NCBI GenBank assembly: GCA_949739465.1
Contig: CATIYQ010000063.1
Coordinates: 1-31,485, forward strand
Direction: 5' to 3'
DNA from: an uncultured Peptococcaceae bacterium
Lineage (GTDB): Bacteria > Bacillota > Dehalobacteriia > UBA4068 > JAAVYR01
DNA length: 31,485 bases
The notes below the pieces were generated by a model. The model saw nothing but the letters and a program-made list of their open reading frames with translations. It did no database searches and was not told the DNA's origin. How positions within the stretch are numbered: position 1 is the first letter of the stretch; each line of letters starts with the position of its first letter. Of the stretch, positions 7,287 through 15,881 are shown in pieces. The translations under genes were made by a program, and so were the position numbers.

Positions 7287-8251
7287 TTTTGGGCATTGAC
7301 ACCAGTTGTTATACTACATCGGTATCATTGGTTTCCGCTGAGGGAGCGCTTATCAGCCAGCAGCGGCAAATCTTACCGGTACAAAAAGGAAATCGAGGGT
7401 TGTCCCAATCAGAGGCGCTGTTTTATCACATAAAACAGTTGCCTTCTTTGTATGGAGCATTGCTGCATGAGGTGGCAGAAAAGGGCGTTATGCCTTCTCA
7501 AATCAAGTTGGTTTGTGTTTCTGACCGTCCTCGTCCGCAAGAAGACTCCTATATGCCGGTCTTCTTAGGAGGGCGCAGCTTTGCGCAAGTGATTGCAAGT
7601 ACGCTGAACGTGCCGCTCTATCTGACCACTCACCAGGAGGGGCATATCTTGGCGGGGGTGTGGTCCTCAGAGGTTAAGAGAACAGAGCCTTTTTTAGCGG
7701 TGCATCTATCAGGAGGAACGACAGAAATCCTTTTTGTACGGTGGACAGAGGAAGGACTCGCTATCGAAAAAGTCGGCGGCAGCCTAGATATCGCCGCCGG
7801 GCAAATGGTAGACCGAGTGGGCGTAGCCTTAGGTATGGGGTTTCCTGCCGGAAAAGAACTGGACGCTTTCACTTATGGGGCGCAAGAGTCGGTAGGTCTC
7901 GTGCAAAATTTCTCTTATGCAAAGGGTTATTTTTCTTTATCAGGACCGGAGAGTGACTTGCAGCGAAAAATTGCCCAAGGGGTATCACCTATCATTGTGG
8001 GGAAAACGGTATGGACTACTATTAGCCGCGCTTTGGCGAAGAGTCTTGCCGACCTGGGAGAGATTTATGGGGTAAGTCAAACTCTTCTGGTGGGCGGCGT
8101 GGCTGGCAGCCGTAATTTACGGGACTTATTGCCGCCTTTATTATCGGAGCAGAAGTTATTCTTTTGCGATTCTCATTACAGTGGGGATAACAGCGTCGGC
8201 GTGGCGCTGGCTGGAAAATATTTTAGCCTGGACAAAATGTCGAATTCTTGA
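7283..8251 (+). CDS. TsaD-like (Kae1/YgjD superfamily, peptidase M22-type) paralogue
   Basis: A 322-residue protein of the ASKHA fold related to TsaD, the tRNA threonylcarbamoyladenosine synthase subunit. Retained features are the start ILGIDTSCYTTSVSLV, the HxxxH pair (His117, His121 in THQEGH), the LSGGTTEIL loop, LVGGVAGSRNLR and a C-terminal GDNSVGVALAG. It departs from true TsaD: the usual C-D-E/D-T is CYTT, and the GPG-type loop is replaced by SDRPRPQEDSYMPVFLGG. It probably represents the separate M22-like paralogue common in Clostridia, with the authentic tsaD elsewhere. Its function is not established. It follows nusB by ATGA overlap. Confidence 0.78.
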   Translation: MILGIDTSCYTTSVSLVSAEGALISQQRQILPVQKGNRGLSQSEALFYHIKQLPSLYGALLHEVAEKGVMPSQIKLVCVSDRPRPQEDSYMPVFLGGRSFAQVIASTLNVPLYLTTHQEGHILAGVWSSEVKRTEPFLAVHLSGGTTEILFVRWTEEGLAIEKVGGSLDIAAGQMVDRVGVALGMGFPAGKELDAFTYGAQESVGLVQNFSYAKGYFSLSGPESDLQRKIAQGVSPIIVGKTVWTTISRALAKSLADLGEIYGVSQTLLVGGVAGSRNLRDLLPPLLSEQKLFFCDSHYSGDNSVGVALAGKYFSLDKMSNS

Positions 8252-8282
8252 TACCATTAATGAAATATAGGAAAACAAATAT

Positions 8283-8314
8283 TGGATTTTGTCTCATGGA
8301 ACAAAATCCATTTT
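8283..8314 (+). terminator. Hairpin with short U-tract, end of nusB/TsaD-like unit
   Basis: TGGATTTTGT (8283-8292) and ACAAAATCCA (8301-8310) form a perfect 10-bp stem with an 8-base loop, followed by only four T residues. It may be a partial terminator. I see no convincing promoter between it and stnA, so either the stn promoter is atypical or read-through contributes. The palindrome could also be a regulator site. Confidence 0.55.
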
Positions 8315-8354
8315 GCTATATGCGGTTTTGCCATGATGTAAGGAGGAAATAACT

Positions 8355-8882
8355 ATGGTATGCCAATGTGAAAAAGGAAAATGTGCGGAAAAAGGAGCAG
8401 GCATTGATTTGTCTCCTGTTGCCGCAATTATCGCTCAATATGGTCGGATTCCTGGTAGTTTAATCACTATGCTGCAAAAGACCCAGGATGCATATGGTTA
8501 TCTGCCGTCAGCAGCCCTTAGTCTTATCTCTTCAGAGACAGGTATTCGCCTGGCAAAAATCATGGGGGTTGCCTCTTTCTATACCCAGTTCCGCTTACAG
8601 CCGGTAGGCAAATACCTGATTATGCTTTGCCAAGGGACAGCATGTCACGTTAATGGCTCCAAGGAAATCGAAGCTGCTATCGAAGAGGAATTGCAAATCC
8701 ATGACGGAGAAACGACAGCTGATAATCTCTTTACCCTGAATAATGTGGCGTGCTTGGGTTGCTGCAGCTTAGCGCCGGTGATGATGATTAACGGCGAAAC
8801 TTATGGTAGACTGACCGGGGCGAAAGCCAAGGCAATCTTACGAGAAATTCGCAAAAAAGAGCAGGCAGAGGAGGTAAAGTAA
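8355..8882 (+). CDS. stnA: NuoE/HydC-like [2Fe-2S] subunit of Stn-type transhydrogenase
   Basis: A 175-residue thioredoxin-fold [2Fe-2S] protein of the NuoE/HydC family. Cluster ligands are visible as Cys92, Cys97, Cys133 and Cys137 (CQGTAC and CLGCC). An N-terminal extension adds Cys3, Cys5 and Cys10, which normal NuoE does not need. With the NuoF-like neighbour it forms the flavin-based bifurcating module equivalent to HydBC. Gene order NuoE-NuoF-(NuoG+GltD) corresponds to StnA-StnB-StnC of Sporomusa ovata as I recall it, hence the symbol. A strong AAGGAGG precedes the ATG. Alternative: the small subunit of a hydrogenase or formate dehydrogenase, disfavoured by the third gene. Confidence 0.82.
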   Translation: MVCQCEKGKCAEKGAGIDLSPVAAIIAQYGRIPGSLITMLQKTQDAYGYLPSAALSLISSETGIRLAKIMGVASFYTQFRLQPVGKYLIMLCQGTACHVNGSKEIEAAIEEELQIHDGETTADNLFTLNNVACLGCCSLAPVMMINGETYGRLTGAKAKAILREIRKKEQAEEVK

Positions 8883-10631
8883 ATGGAAATCAGAGTAGGC
8901 ATGGGCAGCTGCGGTATGGCGGCAGGCGCAAAGAAAACCTGGAACACTTTATCCGCACTCTGTGAAAAAGAAAAAAACGTTGAGCTATTGCAGGTTGGCT
9001 GCAACGGTATGTGCTTTGCTGAGCCTTTGGTGGAAATCATCGACGATGGGGGAACATCTTATCTCTATGGCAGAGTAGATGAAACGGCTGCGGCAGAAAT
9101 CTTTACACAGCATATTACTGGTGGCGTGGCAGTAGAGAAATATTTGGTTTCCGATGAAGAACTGGCATTCCTCAACAAACAAACCCGCATCGCTCTAAGA
9201 AATTGCGGCATCATCGACCCAGAAAATATTGAACACTATATTGCCCGCGGCGGTTATGCGGGCTTAAAAAAAGCGTTATCTTTTGCTGATAAATCTGAAA
9301 TCATTGAGACTGTAAAGACGGCAGGTCTCAGAGGTAGAGGCGGTGCGGGCTTTCCCACTTGGTTCAAATGGCAGGCGGCAAAAAACAGTCGCGGTGATGT
9401 GAAATACATCGTTTGCAATGCAGATGAAGGAGACCCGGGCGCGTTCATGGACAGAAGCCTTTTGGAAGGAGACCCGCATACGGTTATTGAAGGGATGATT
9501 ATTGCAGGGGTTGCCATTGGAGCGAAAGAAGGCGTCTTCTATGTGCGGGCGGAATACCCTGTGGCTATCAAGCGGCTGGAAATCGCTATCAAGCAGGCGG
9601 AAGAAGCGGGCTTTTTAGGAGAACATATTTTAGGAACGGATTTTTCCTTCTCTCTGCGTATCAAAGCAGGAGCAGGGGCTTTCGTCTGTGGGGAAGAAAC
9701 GGCGCTCCTTGCTTCTTTGGAAGGGGAGCGAGGCATGCCTCGCCTGAAACCGCCTTTTCCTGCGGAACGGGGCTATTGGCAAAAACCTTCTAACATCAAT
9801 AATGTGGAGACTTATGCTAATGTGCCCTGGATTCTGGCTAACGGGGGCAAAGCCTATGCCGCTATGGGTACAGAAAAAAGCAAAGGGACAAAAGTATTTG
9901 CCCTGGCAGGGAAAATCAAACGGGGCGGCTTAGTGGAAGTGCCTATGGGCATCACCCTGCGGCAAGTGGTCTTTGACATTGGCGGCGGCATCCAGGGGGA
10001 TAAAGCCATTAAGGGTGTGCAGATGGGCGGTCCTTCCGGTGGCTGTATTCCGGAAAGTTTATTGGATACACCAATTGATTATGATTCTATTATGCAGACC
10101 GGAGCCATTATGGGTTCTGGCGGTATGATTGTCATGGACGAAACCACTTGCATGGTCAATATGGCTCAATTCTTTATGGACTTTACCCAGAAGGAATCTT
10201 GCGGTAAATGTACCCACTGCCGTATTGGCACTACCCGAATGTTGGAAATCTTAAACCGCATTGTAACAGGGAAGGGAAAAGAAGGAGATATCGAACTTCT
10301 AGAGGAATTGGCGGTGACTATTAAAGACGGGGCGTTGTGCGGTCTGGGCAACTCTGCGCCAAACCCTGTGCTTAGCACCATTCGCTATTTTCGTGACGAA
10401 TACGAAGCTCATATCCAAGAAAAAACTTGCCCTGCCAAACAGTGTAAAGATTTGCTTACTTATGAAATCAAACAAGATAAATGTACCGGCTGTACGCTTT
10501 GCGCTTTGAAATGTCCGGTGAAAGCCATTACAGGAGCAAAGAAACAGTCCCATATCATCAATCATGATATTTGCACCAAATGTGGCAATTGCTTTACCGT
10601 ATGCCGCTTTGGTGCAGTGGAAGTCAGGTAG
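8883..10631 (+). CDS. stnB: NuoF/HydB-like flavoprotein, bifurcating subunit of Stn-type transhydrogenase
   Basis: A 582-residue NuoF/HydB-type protein that should bind NAD(H), FMN and several Fe-S clusters. Order: an N-terminal thioredoxin-like [2Fe-2S] segment (Cys10, then CNGMC near residue 40), the NuoF core with GLRGRGGAGFP at 148 and ADEGDPGAFMDR near 180, the N3-type cluster Cys440/443/446 plus Cys486, and a C-terminal 2x[4Fe-4S] ferredoxin domain from Cys534 (CTGCTLCALKC and CTKCGNCFTVC). This extended layout is that of HydB of bifurcating hydrogenases, not respiratory NuoF. The ATG directly follows the stnA stop, behind GAGGAGG. FMN here would be the bifurcating flavin (family inference). 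Confidence 0.85.
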   Translation: MEIRVGMGSCGMAAGAKKTWNTLSALCEKEKNVELLQVGCNGMCFAEPLVEIIDDGGTSYLYGRVDETAAAEIFTQHITGGVAVEKYLVSDEELAFLNKQTRIALRNCGIIDPENIEHYIARGGYAGLKKALSFADKSEIIETVKTAGLRGRGGAGFPTWFKWQAAKNSRGDVKYIVCNADEGDPGAFMDRSLLEGDPHTVIEGMIIAGVAIGAKEGVFYVRAEYPVAIKRLEIAIKQAEEAGFLGEHILGTDFSFSLRIKAGAGAFVCGEETALLASLEGERGMPRLKPPFPAERGYWQKPSNINNVETYANVPWILANGGKAYAAMGTEKSKGTKVFALAGKIKRGGLVEVPMGITLRQVVFDIGGGIQGDKAIKGVQMGGPSGGCIPESLLDTPIDYDSIMQTGAIMGSGGMIVMDETTCMVNMAQFFMDFTQKESCGKCTHCRIGTTRMLEILNRIVTGKGKEGDIELLEELAVTIKDGALCGLGNSAPNPVLSTIRYFRDEYEAHIQEKTCPAKQCKDLLTYEIKQDKCTGCTLCALKCPVKAITGAKKQSHIINHDICTKCGNCFTVCRFGAVEVR

Positions 10632-10649
10632 AAAGGAGCGTGTAACCAA

Positions 10650-13600
10650 ATGTTGAAAATCAATATGAACGGCAGAGAACTAACTGCCCATGAAGGGGAT
10701 ACCATTTTATCCGTTGCCCTCGCTAATGGCATTGACATTCCTAATCTGTGTCAGGACGGACGAGTGGAAACCTACGGCGCCTGCGGTCTCTGCCTGGTAG
10801 AAGTAAACGGCGGCGGCAAATTGCTTCGCGCTTGCGCCACCAAAGTGGCAGACGGCATGATGATTTCTACTGAGACGGAGCGGGTCGTTGCTGCCAGAAA
10901 AATGGCTTTGGAAATGCTCCTTTCCGACCATGAGGGGGATTGCCGTCCTCCTTGCAGACAGGCTTGTCCCGGGGAAACAGATTGTCAAGGCTATGTAGGC
11001 TTAATCGCTAACGGGTATTACCAGGAAGCCTTGGAATTAATCAAAGAGGACTTGCCACTGCCTGCCTCTATCGGCAGAGTTTGTCCTCACCCATGCGAGT
11101 CTGCTTGTCGTCGCAAGCTGGTGGAAGAACCAATTGCTATCGCTTGGCTCAAGCAATTTGCAGCGGATATGGATTTAGAGCGGCAGCACCCTTTCATCCC
11201 TGACGTGGCGGAGTCTAGTGGCAAACGGGTTGCTCTTATCGGAGCCGGACCTGCCAGTCTTACGGCAGCTTATTTTCTAGCCAAGACCGGGCATACGACT
11301 CATATCTATGAAATGATGCCCCAAGCAGGCGGTATGCTTCGTTATGGCATTCCCCAGTACCGTTTGCCCAAAGATGTGTTGGACGCGGAAATTGCCATTA
11401 TCCAGGCGATGGGTGTAGAAATTTTCTGCAATATGAAAATCGGTCGTGACCTGTCCTTTGACTATTTGCGGGATACATACGACGCGGTCTTTGTGGGTAT
11501 CGGCGCATGGAAGAGCAGCGCTTTGGGCTGCGACGGACAGGATTTGACAGGGGTTATCGGGGGTATTGATTTCCTCCAAGACGTGGCAATGGAACGCCCT
11601 GTTTCCATCGGCAAACGGGTAGCCGTCGTGGGCGGCGGTAACACTGCTATGGACGCTTGCCGCACGGCGGTGCGTATGGGTGCGGAAGAAGTTTACCTTA
11701 TCTATCGCCGTACCAAAAGCGAAATGCCTGCCGAACCTATTGAAATTCAAGAAGCAGAAGAAGAAGGCGTTATCTTTAAACTCTTGGTATCTCCTATGGA
11801 AGTATTAGGGGAAAATGGCAGGGTAACAGGGATTCGTCTGCAAAAAATGGAGCTGGGCGAACCAGATGCCAGCGGCAGACGGAGTCCGGTAGCTATTCCT
11901 GGAGCAGAAGAAATCTTAGCGGTGGATACGATTATTGCCGCTATCGGGCAAAAAGTAGCGCCAGAAGGCTTAGATGGCTTAGAATTAACAGCAAAAAATA
12001 CCATTGTTGCAGATACAGATAATTTTACCACCGGTCTTCCCGGTGTATTTGCGGGAGGAGACGGCGTTAACCGCGGTCCAGATATCGCTATTGCCGCCAT
12101 CGGTCATGGGAAAAAGGCGGCAAGAAGTATCAACGCTTATCTTGCTGGAGAATCTCTTGTTTTTCGCAAGCCGTTCTTAGTAGAACGGAAGAACGTAACG
12201 GCGGAAACCTTGGCTCATGTGGAAAAACAGCCGCGAGTTCCCATGCCCCATGTAGCGGCAGAAGATAGAAAACATAACTTCCGAGAAATCAACGAAGGCT
12301 TTACGGAAGCGGAAGCGGTGGCGGAAGCAAATCGCTGCCTCAGCTGCGGTTGTAATGCAGTCTTCGACTGTAAGCTGTTAGAATATGCCAACCGTTATCA
12401 GGTTCAACCGGAAAAACTTGCTGGGGGAGAAGTTCATCATCGGCGGGAGCAGGATAACCACCCCTTCATCGAACGGAACATTGACAAATGCGTTCTTTGC
12501 GGGCTCTGTGTGCGGGTCTGCGAAGAAGCGATGGGTGTGAACGCCATCGGCTTATTGAATCGCGGCTTTGAAACCAGCGTACAGCCCAGCTTTGAACGGA
12601 AACTGGCAGATACGGAATGTATCTCTTGCGGACAATGCGCCGCGCTCTGTCCGACGGGCGCTCTCACCGTGCGGCAGCCGGGGGAAAAATCTGTGCCGCT
12701 GGATACGGAACGGATTGTGGAAAGCGTTTGTGGCTATTGCAGTGTAGGCTGCAAAGTCCAATATCATATGAAAGGCGATACTATCGTCAAAGTAACGCCG
12801 GTAAAAGACAATTTCCTTTGCGTCAAAGGGCGCTTTGGCTTAAATTGGCAGCCGTCTGTGGAGCGAATTACCGAGCCGCTGTTGGTGGTAGACGGTGAAT
12901 TGCAGGAAACCTATTACGACGACGCTTTCCTGGCTATGACCAGAGAATTACGGGCAATGCAAAGCGCCTACGGCAAAGACAGCGTTGCTATGTCCCTCTC
13001 CGGCAAGCTAACTGATGAGGAAATTTTCTTGGCGAAAAAAATCGCCCGGCAGCTGGGTATAGAAAATCAGGTTTATTCCAGTCAGGCAGGCTGCCATGGC
13101 GTTAGTGATATTGTCGGCGACCCTATGCCGAAGACGACTTTTGCCGAGCTGGAAACGACGGACTTGATTATTGCTTGCGGTCTGGACTTGTTGCAAGAAC
13201 CTGCTACATTAGTTCCTCGTATCCGTAAGGCTATGGCGCGGGGGACAAAGCTCATATTGGTGGACGAAAGAAATACCCTAGCGGATCAATGGGCGACGGC
13301 AAAATATGCGCCCGGAGACACTGTCTCTTTCTGGTATCAGGTAGCAAAAGCCTTACTGGGCACAGACGGACTGACGCTCTCGGAAACAGCAAAAGCAGAC
13401 CTTGAGGGGAAACTTGCCGAGGTGGTAGTAGGAGCGGAAGCGGAAGCATTCGCCGCGCAGTATCTTGCTGCGAAAAACAGTATTTTCCTCTTAGGGGGTG
13501 CCAAGGTAAGCGCGGAGGCGGCGAAGCTCATTGCAGCCGTTGCCGCTATGTCAGGACATCTTGGCAAGCCGAGAAACGGTATTATTCACTTGAAACCAAG

Positions 13601-14195
13601 CCCTAATGCTTATGGTATTTTGGCTGTAAGCGGTATCAAGGAACGAGGGGAATTGCTACAAAATATTGCAGAGGGTAAGGTAAAAGCCTTGTTCACCATT
13701 GGTGATTTTTACAGTGGGGAAGAATTAAAGGGAGTCCAATACCTAGCTGTCATGGACCACTATCTCTCGCCTATGGCAAGAAAGGCGCAGACAATATTAC
13801 CCCTTGCGCTGCCACGGGAAAATATAGGGGTATATACCAGCGCCGAAGGCAGAAAACAAGTATTGAGACCTGCCCTATCTCTTAGTCAGGAAATTCCTAA
13901 TTGGGAAATCCTTGCCTCTTTGGCGCAAAGATTGGGCGATAACAGCCAGTATGAAACCTTTATTCAGCTGCAAAAAGACGTTCGGGTGACGCAGCCGGAA
14001 AAAGGCGGCTGTCATAAATGCGCCGTTTGCAGCGAAGTATCCGCAACGCTCTTTGCTGTGAATGAAGAGATGCTAACCAAGGCTGTGGCAGCCTTTACAG
14101 ACAATCGCCTTCCTATGTGGAAAAAGCCCCAAGCCTTTGACTTTACCGCCGGGAGCTTTATGGTCTATCTGAAAGAACAAGGAATTGCCAAATAA
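10650..14195 (+). CDS. stnC: StnC-type fusion: NuoG-like Fe-S + GltD/NfnB-like NADPH domain + degenerate molybdopterin-oxidoreductase domain
   Basis: An 1181-residue fusion. Order: plant-type [2Fe-2S] domain (Cys34/45/48/62); GltD-type domain with Cys-rich head (CRPPCRQACPGETDC), FAD motif GAGPASLTAAYFLA (about 195) and NADP motif VVGGGNTAMDACRTA (about 325); two [4Fe-4S] sites (CVLCGLC near 613, CISCGQC near 658); an Fdh-like [4Fe-4S] start (CGYCSVGC near 694) and molybdopterin-oxidoreductase fold to the end. Cys815 stands at the usual Sec/Cys position (CHGVS), but the region where formate dehydrogenases keep an essential Arg reads LKPSPNAYG, and the roughly 490-residue domain lacks the C-terminal cofactor-binding part. 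So it is probably a structural electron relay, with NADP(H) reacting at the GltD domain. A CHKCAVC motif (1121-1127) lies near the C-terminus. Confidence 0.83.
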   Translation: MLKINMNGRELTAHEGDTILSVALANGIDIPNLCQDGRVETYGACGLCLVEVNGGGKLLRACATKVADGMMISTETERVVAARKMALEMLLSDHEGDCRPPCRQACPGETDCQGYVGLIANGYYQEALELIKEDLPLPASIGRVCPHPCESACRRKLVEEPIAIAWLKQFAADMDLERQHPFIPDVAESSGKRVALIGAGPASLTAAYFLAKTGHTTHIYEMMPQAGGMLRYGIPQYRLPKDVLDAEIAIIQAMGVEIFCNMKIGRDLSFDYLRDTYDAVFVGIGAWKSSALGCDGQDLTGVIGGIDFLQDVAMERPVSIGKRVAVVGGGNTAMDACRTAVRMGAEEVYLIYRRTKSEMPAEPIEIQEAEEEGVIFKLLVSPMEVLGENGRVTGIRLQKMELGEPDASGRRSPVAIPGAEEILAVDTIIAAIGQKVAPEGLDGLELTAKNTIVADTDNFTTGLPGVFAGGDGVNRGPDIAIAAIGHGKKAARSINAYLAGESLVFRKPFLVERKNVTAETLAHVEKQPRVPMPHVAAEDRKHNFREINEGFTEAEAVAEANRCLSCGCNAVFDCKLLEYANRYQVQPEKLAGGEVHHRREQDNHPFIERNIDKCVLCGLCVRVCEEAMGVNAIGLLNRGFETSVQPSFERKLADTECISCGQCAALCPTGALTVRQPGEKSVPLDTERIVESVCGYCSVGCKVQYHMKGDTIVKVTPVKDNFLCVKGRFGLNWQPSVERITEPLLVVDGELQETYYDDAFLAMTRELRAMQSAYGKDSVAMSLSGKLTDEEIFLAKKIARQLGIENQVYSSQAGCHGVSDIVGDPMPKTTFAELETTDLIIACGLDLLQEPATLVPRIRKAMARGTKLILVDERNTLADQWATAKYAPGDTVSFWYQVAKALLGTDGLTLSETAKADLEGKLAEVVVGAEAEAFAAQYLAAKNSIFLLGGAKVSAEAAKLIAAVAAMSGHLGKPRNGIIHLKPSPNAYGILAVSGIKERGELLQNIAEGKVKALFTIGDFYSGEELKGVQYLAVMDHYLSPMARKAQTILPLALPRENIGVYTSAEGRKQVLRPALSLSQEIPNWEILASLAQRLGDNSQYETFIQLQKDVRVTQPEKGGCHKCAVCSEVSATLFAVNEEMLTKAVAAFTDNRLPMWKKPQAFDFTAGSFMVYLKEQGIAK

Positions 14196-14214
14196 AAGAA
14201 ATTTGAGTATCAAT

Positions 14215-14250
14215 AAAAGCCGTAAAATCTAGAGATTTTACGGCTTTTTT
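14215..14250 (+). terminator. Strong rho-independent terminator after stnC
   Basis: A near-perfect palindrome: the arm at 14215-14230 (starting AAAAGCCGTAAAATCT) pairs with 14233-14248, and the stem runs into a six-T tract. It cleanly separates stnABC from the apbE-rnf unit; being symmetric with A and T flanks, it could work in both directions. Confidence 0.92.
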
Positions 14251-14282
14251 ACGAGGTGTTTTTGTTTCTTGTAAGTAACTAC

Positions 14283-14311
14283 TTTACAAATAGGAAATAG
14301 AAATATATTAT
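14283..14311 (+). promoter_or_regulatory. Probable sigma-A promoter of the apbE-rnf unit
   Basis: TTTACA (14283-14288), a 17-base spacer and TATTAT (14306-14311); an overlapping TATAAT (14309-14314) has a 20-base spacer. The region is AT-rich and lies just after the stnC terminator, about 45 bases before the apbE start. No redox-regulator palindrome is evident. Confidence 0.6.
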
Positions 14312-14356
14312 AATAGGAAAAGAAAAAATAAAACAATAAACGTGCGCAGGGAAAAA

Positions 14357-15445
14357 ATGGTTAAAAGATTTTATCGTATTTTTTTTGTATTATTTATAGC
14401 GGGGTGTTTTGTCGGCTGTGAAAACGCGACGCCTCAAGAGGAATATTTTGAAACGACGGGATTTGTCATGGATACTGTGCTGATTCAGCGGCTTTACGGT
14501 GAGAACCGTGTGACTGCAACCCAAGCTGCCGAAGTCCGTCTTCATCAGCTGGAGGGGCAATTGTCCCTCTATCGGGAAGATTCTGTTGTTGCCAGTATTA
14601 ATGAGCAGGCGGGAATTGCTCCGGTCTCAGTAGAAGACGAAGGTATTTTTGCTATGCTGAAGCAGGCAAAAACCTATTCTGCCTATGCGCCGGAAGTGTT
14701 TAATGTAACGGCAGGTCCTCTTATCTCCCTCTGGCAAATTGGCAAAGAGGGGTTTGGCGTACCGGAAGAAGATAATATTCTCCTGGCAAAAAACTTAATC
14801 AATATTGATGATTTTATTTTAGACGAAACCAGTAAAACTGCTTATTTACAAAAGGAAGGTGAAAGTCTGGATTTAGGCGGCATTGCCAAGGGGATGGCTT
14901 GTGAGGAGATGAAAAAAATCTATAAGGAGAACGGTATTGTTCATGGTATTGTTTTCTTAGGCGGTAACTTAGTGCTGTTGGACGGCAAGCCTGACGGTAG
15001 TGATTTTGAAGCGGGGATTCGTAATCCTTTCGGCAGCTCCAGTCAATACTTCGCTATTTACAGCGGACGGAATGTGACGATTTCTACCTCCGGCGGTTAT
15101 GAGCGATATAGCGCCCAAGAGGGGAAAGATTATAGTCATGTGCTGGATTTGCGTACAGGATACCCGGTAGAAAACGAGTTAGTTGGAGTAACGGTGATTG
15201 CTGCCGACGGCACTTTAGGCGACTATCTTTCCACCTATATTTATATACAGGGTTTAGAAGAGGGAAAACGGTTGCTTTCCGATAGGCGGTTTGGTCTGGT
15301 TTTGGCAGACCAAGAAAAAAATGTTTATATTTCTCCTCATTTTCAAGATAAAGTACGAATCACAGATAAAAACTTTTCTCTTGCCAATCCGTCTTCGCAA
15401 AACGATTTGTTGCAGGAGGCAGATGAGGAGGGCGAAGACCATTGA
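14357..15445 (+). CDS. apbE: FAD:protein FMN transferase (ApbE), lipoprotein
   Basis: ApbE covalently attaches FMN from FAD to a Thr in RnfG and RnfD. Visible motifs include TGFVMDTVL near the N-terminus, NVTAGPLISLWQIG, LDLGGIAKGMACEEM, VFLGGNLVLLDGK and YSHVLDLRTGYPV with the Asp/Thr metal-site region. The N-terminus is a lipoprotein signal with lipobox IAGC (or FVGC four residues later), placing it outside the membrane. A GTG at 14342 would add five residues, but the ATG at 14357 has an AGGGA box and is preferred (362 residues). It starts the rnf operon, and its stop overlaps the next start by four bases. Confidence 0.9.
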   Translation: MVKRFYRIFFVLFIAGCFVGCENATPQEEYFETTGFVMDTVLIQRLYGENRVTATQAAEVRLHQLEGQLSLYREDSVVASINEQAGIAPVSVEDEGIFAMLKQAKTYSAYAPEVFNVTAGPLISLWQIGKEGFGVPEEDNILLAKNLINIDDFILDETSKTAYLQKEGESLDLGGIAKGMACEEMKKIYKENGIVHGIVFLGGNLVLLDGKPDGSDFEAGIRNPFGSSSQYFAIYSGRNVTISTSGGYERYSAQEGKDYSHVLDLRTGYPVENELVGVTVIAADGTLGDYLSTYIYIQGLEEGKRLLSDRRFGLVLADQEKNVYISPHFQDKVRITDKNFSLANPSSQNDLLQEADEEGEDH

Positions 15446-15828
15446 ATGAAACCTGGGAAACCTCGGAGAATAAAAGAAAATTTGCCGGGAAAAAGGAAAT
15501 CGGTTTTCTTCTGGTTGCAGCAGGGATTCTTTGCCTAATAATTTTTTTCTTTCCAAGGGAAAAGACAGGTGATATAATAGCAACAGTATATCATCAATCG
15601 ACTGAATATACGAAAATCAATCTGACCCAGGCGCGGGATGGGACTGTCATCAAAATCCAGGGAGATTTGCCTGTAACATTAAAGGTGAAAAATCATCGCG
15701 TTCGGTTTGTTGATTCCCAGTGTCCTGATAAGACATGTGAGCATTACGGCTATATCGGCGCTTCGGGCGAACAGGCGATTTGCCTGCCGGCAAAAGTGGG
15801 CGTCATCATTCACAGCTCTTCCGAGTAA
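15442..15828 (+). CDS. NusG domain II-containing membrane-anchored protein
   Basis: A 128-residue protein with one N-terminal transmembrane helix (about residues 20-38) and an extracytoplasmic NusG-II-like beta domain. The conserved pattern SQCPDKTCEHYG...CLPAKVGVII (two Cys, then a Cys-Leu-Pro) is typical of the small proteins beside apbE in clostridial rnf loci. The start is a TTG overlapping the apbE stop by four bases, with GAGGAGGG upstream. Function is unknown; context suggests a role in Rnf maturation or thiol/electron handling. Confidence 0.8.
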   Translation: MNETWETSENKRKFAGKKEIGFLLVAAGILCLIIFFFPREKTGDIIATVYHQSTEYTKINLTQARDGTVIKIQGDLPVTLKVKNHRVRFVDSQCPDKTCEHYGYIGASGEQAICLPAKVGVIIHSSSE

Positions 15829-15881
15829 AAGATTTTGGTAAAGAATTTCGGGACAGAGGATTTCTGATTAGAGGTACGCTT

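Noticed and set aside
8355..14195. Electron-bifurcating [FeFe] hydrogenase or NADP-dependent formate dehydrogenase
   Set aside because: The third gene has no H-cluster motifs, and its formate-dehydrogenase-like domain is shortened and lacks the catalytic Arg region; the GltD domain fits Stn instead.
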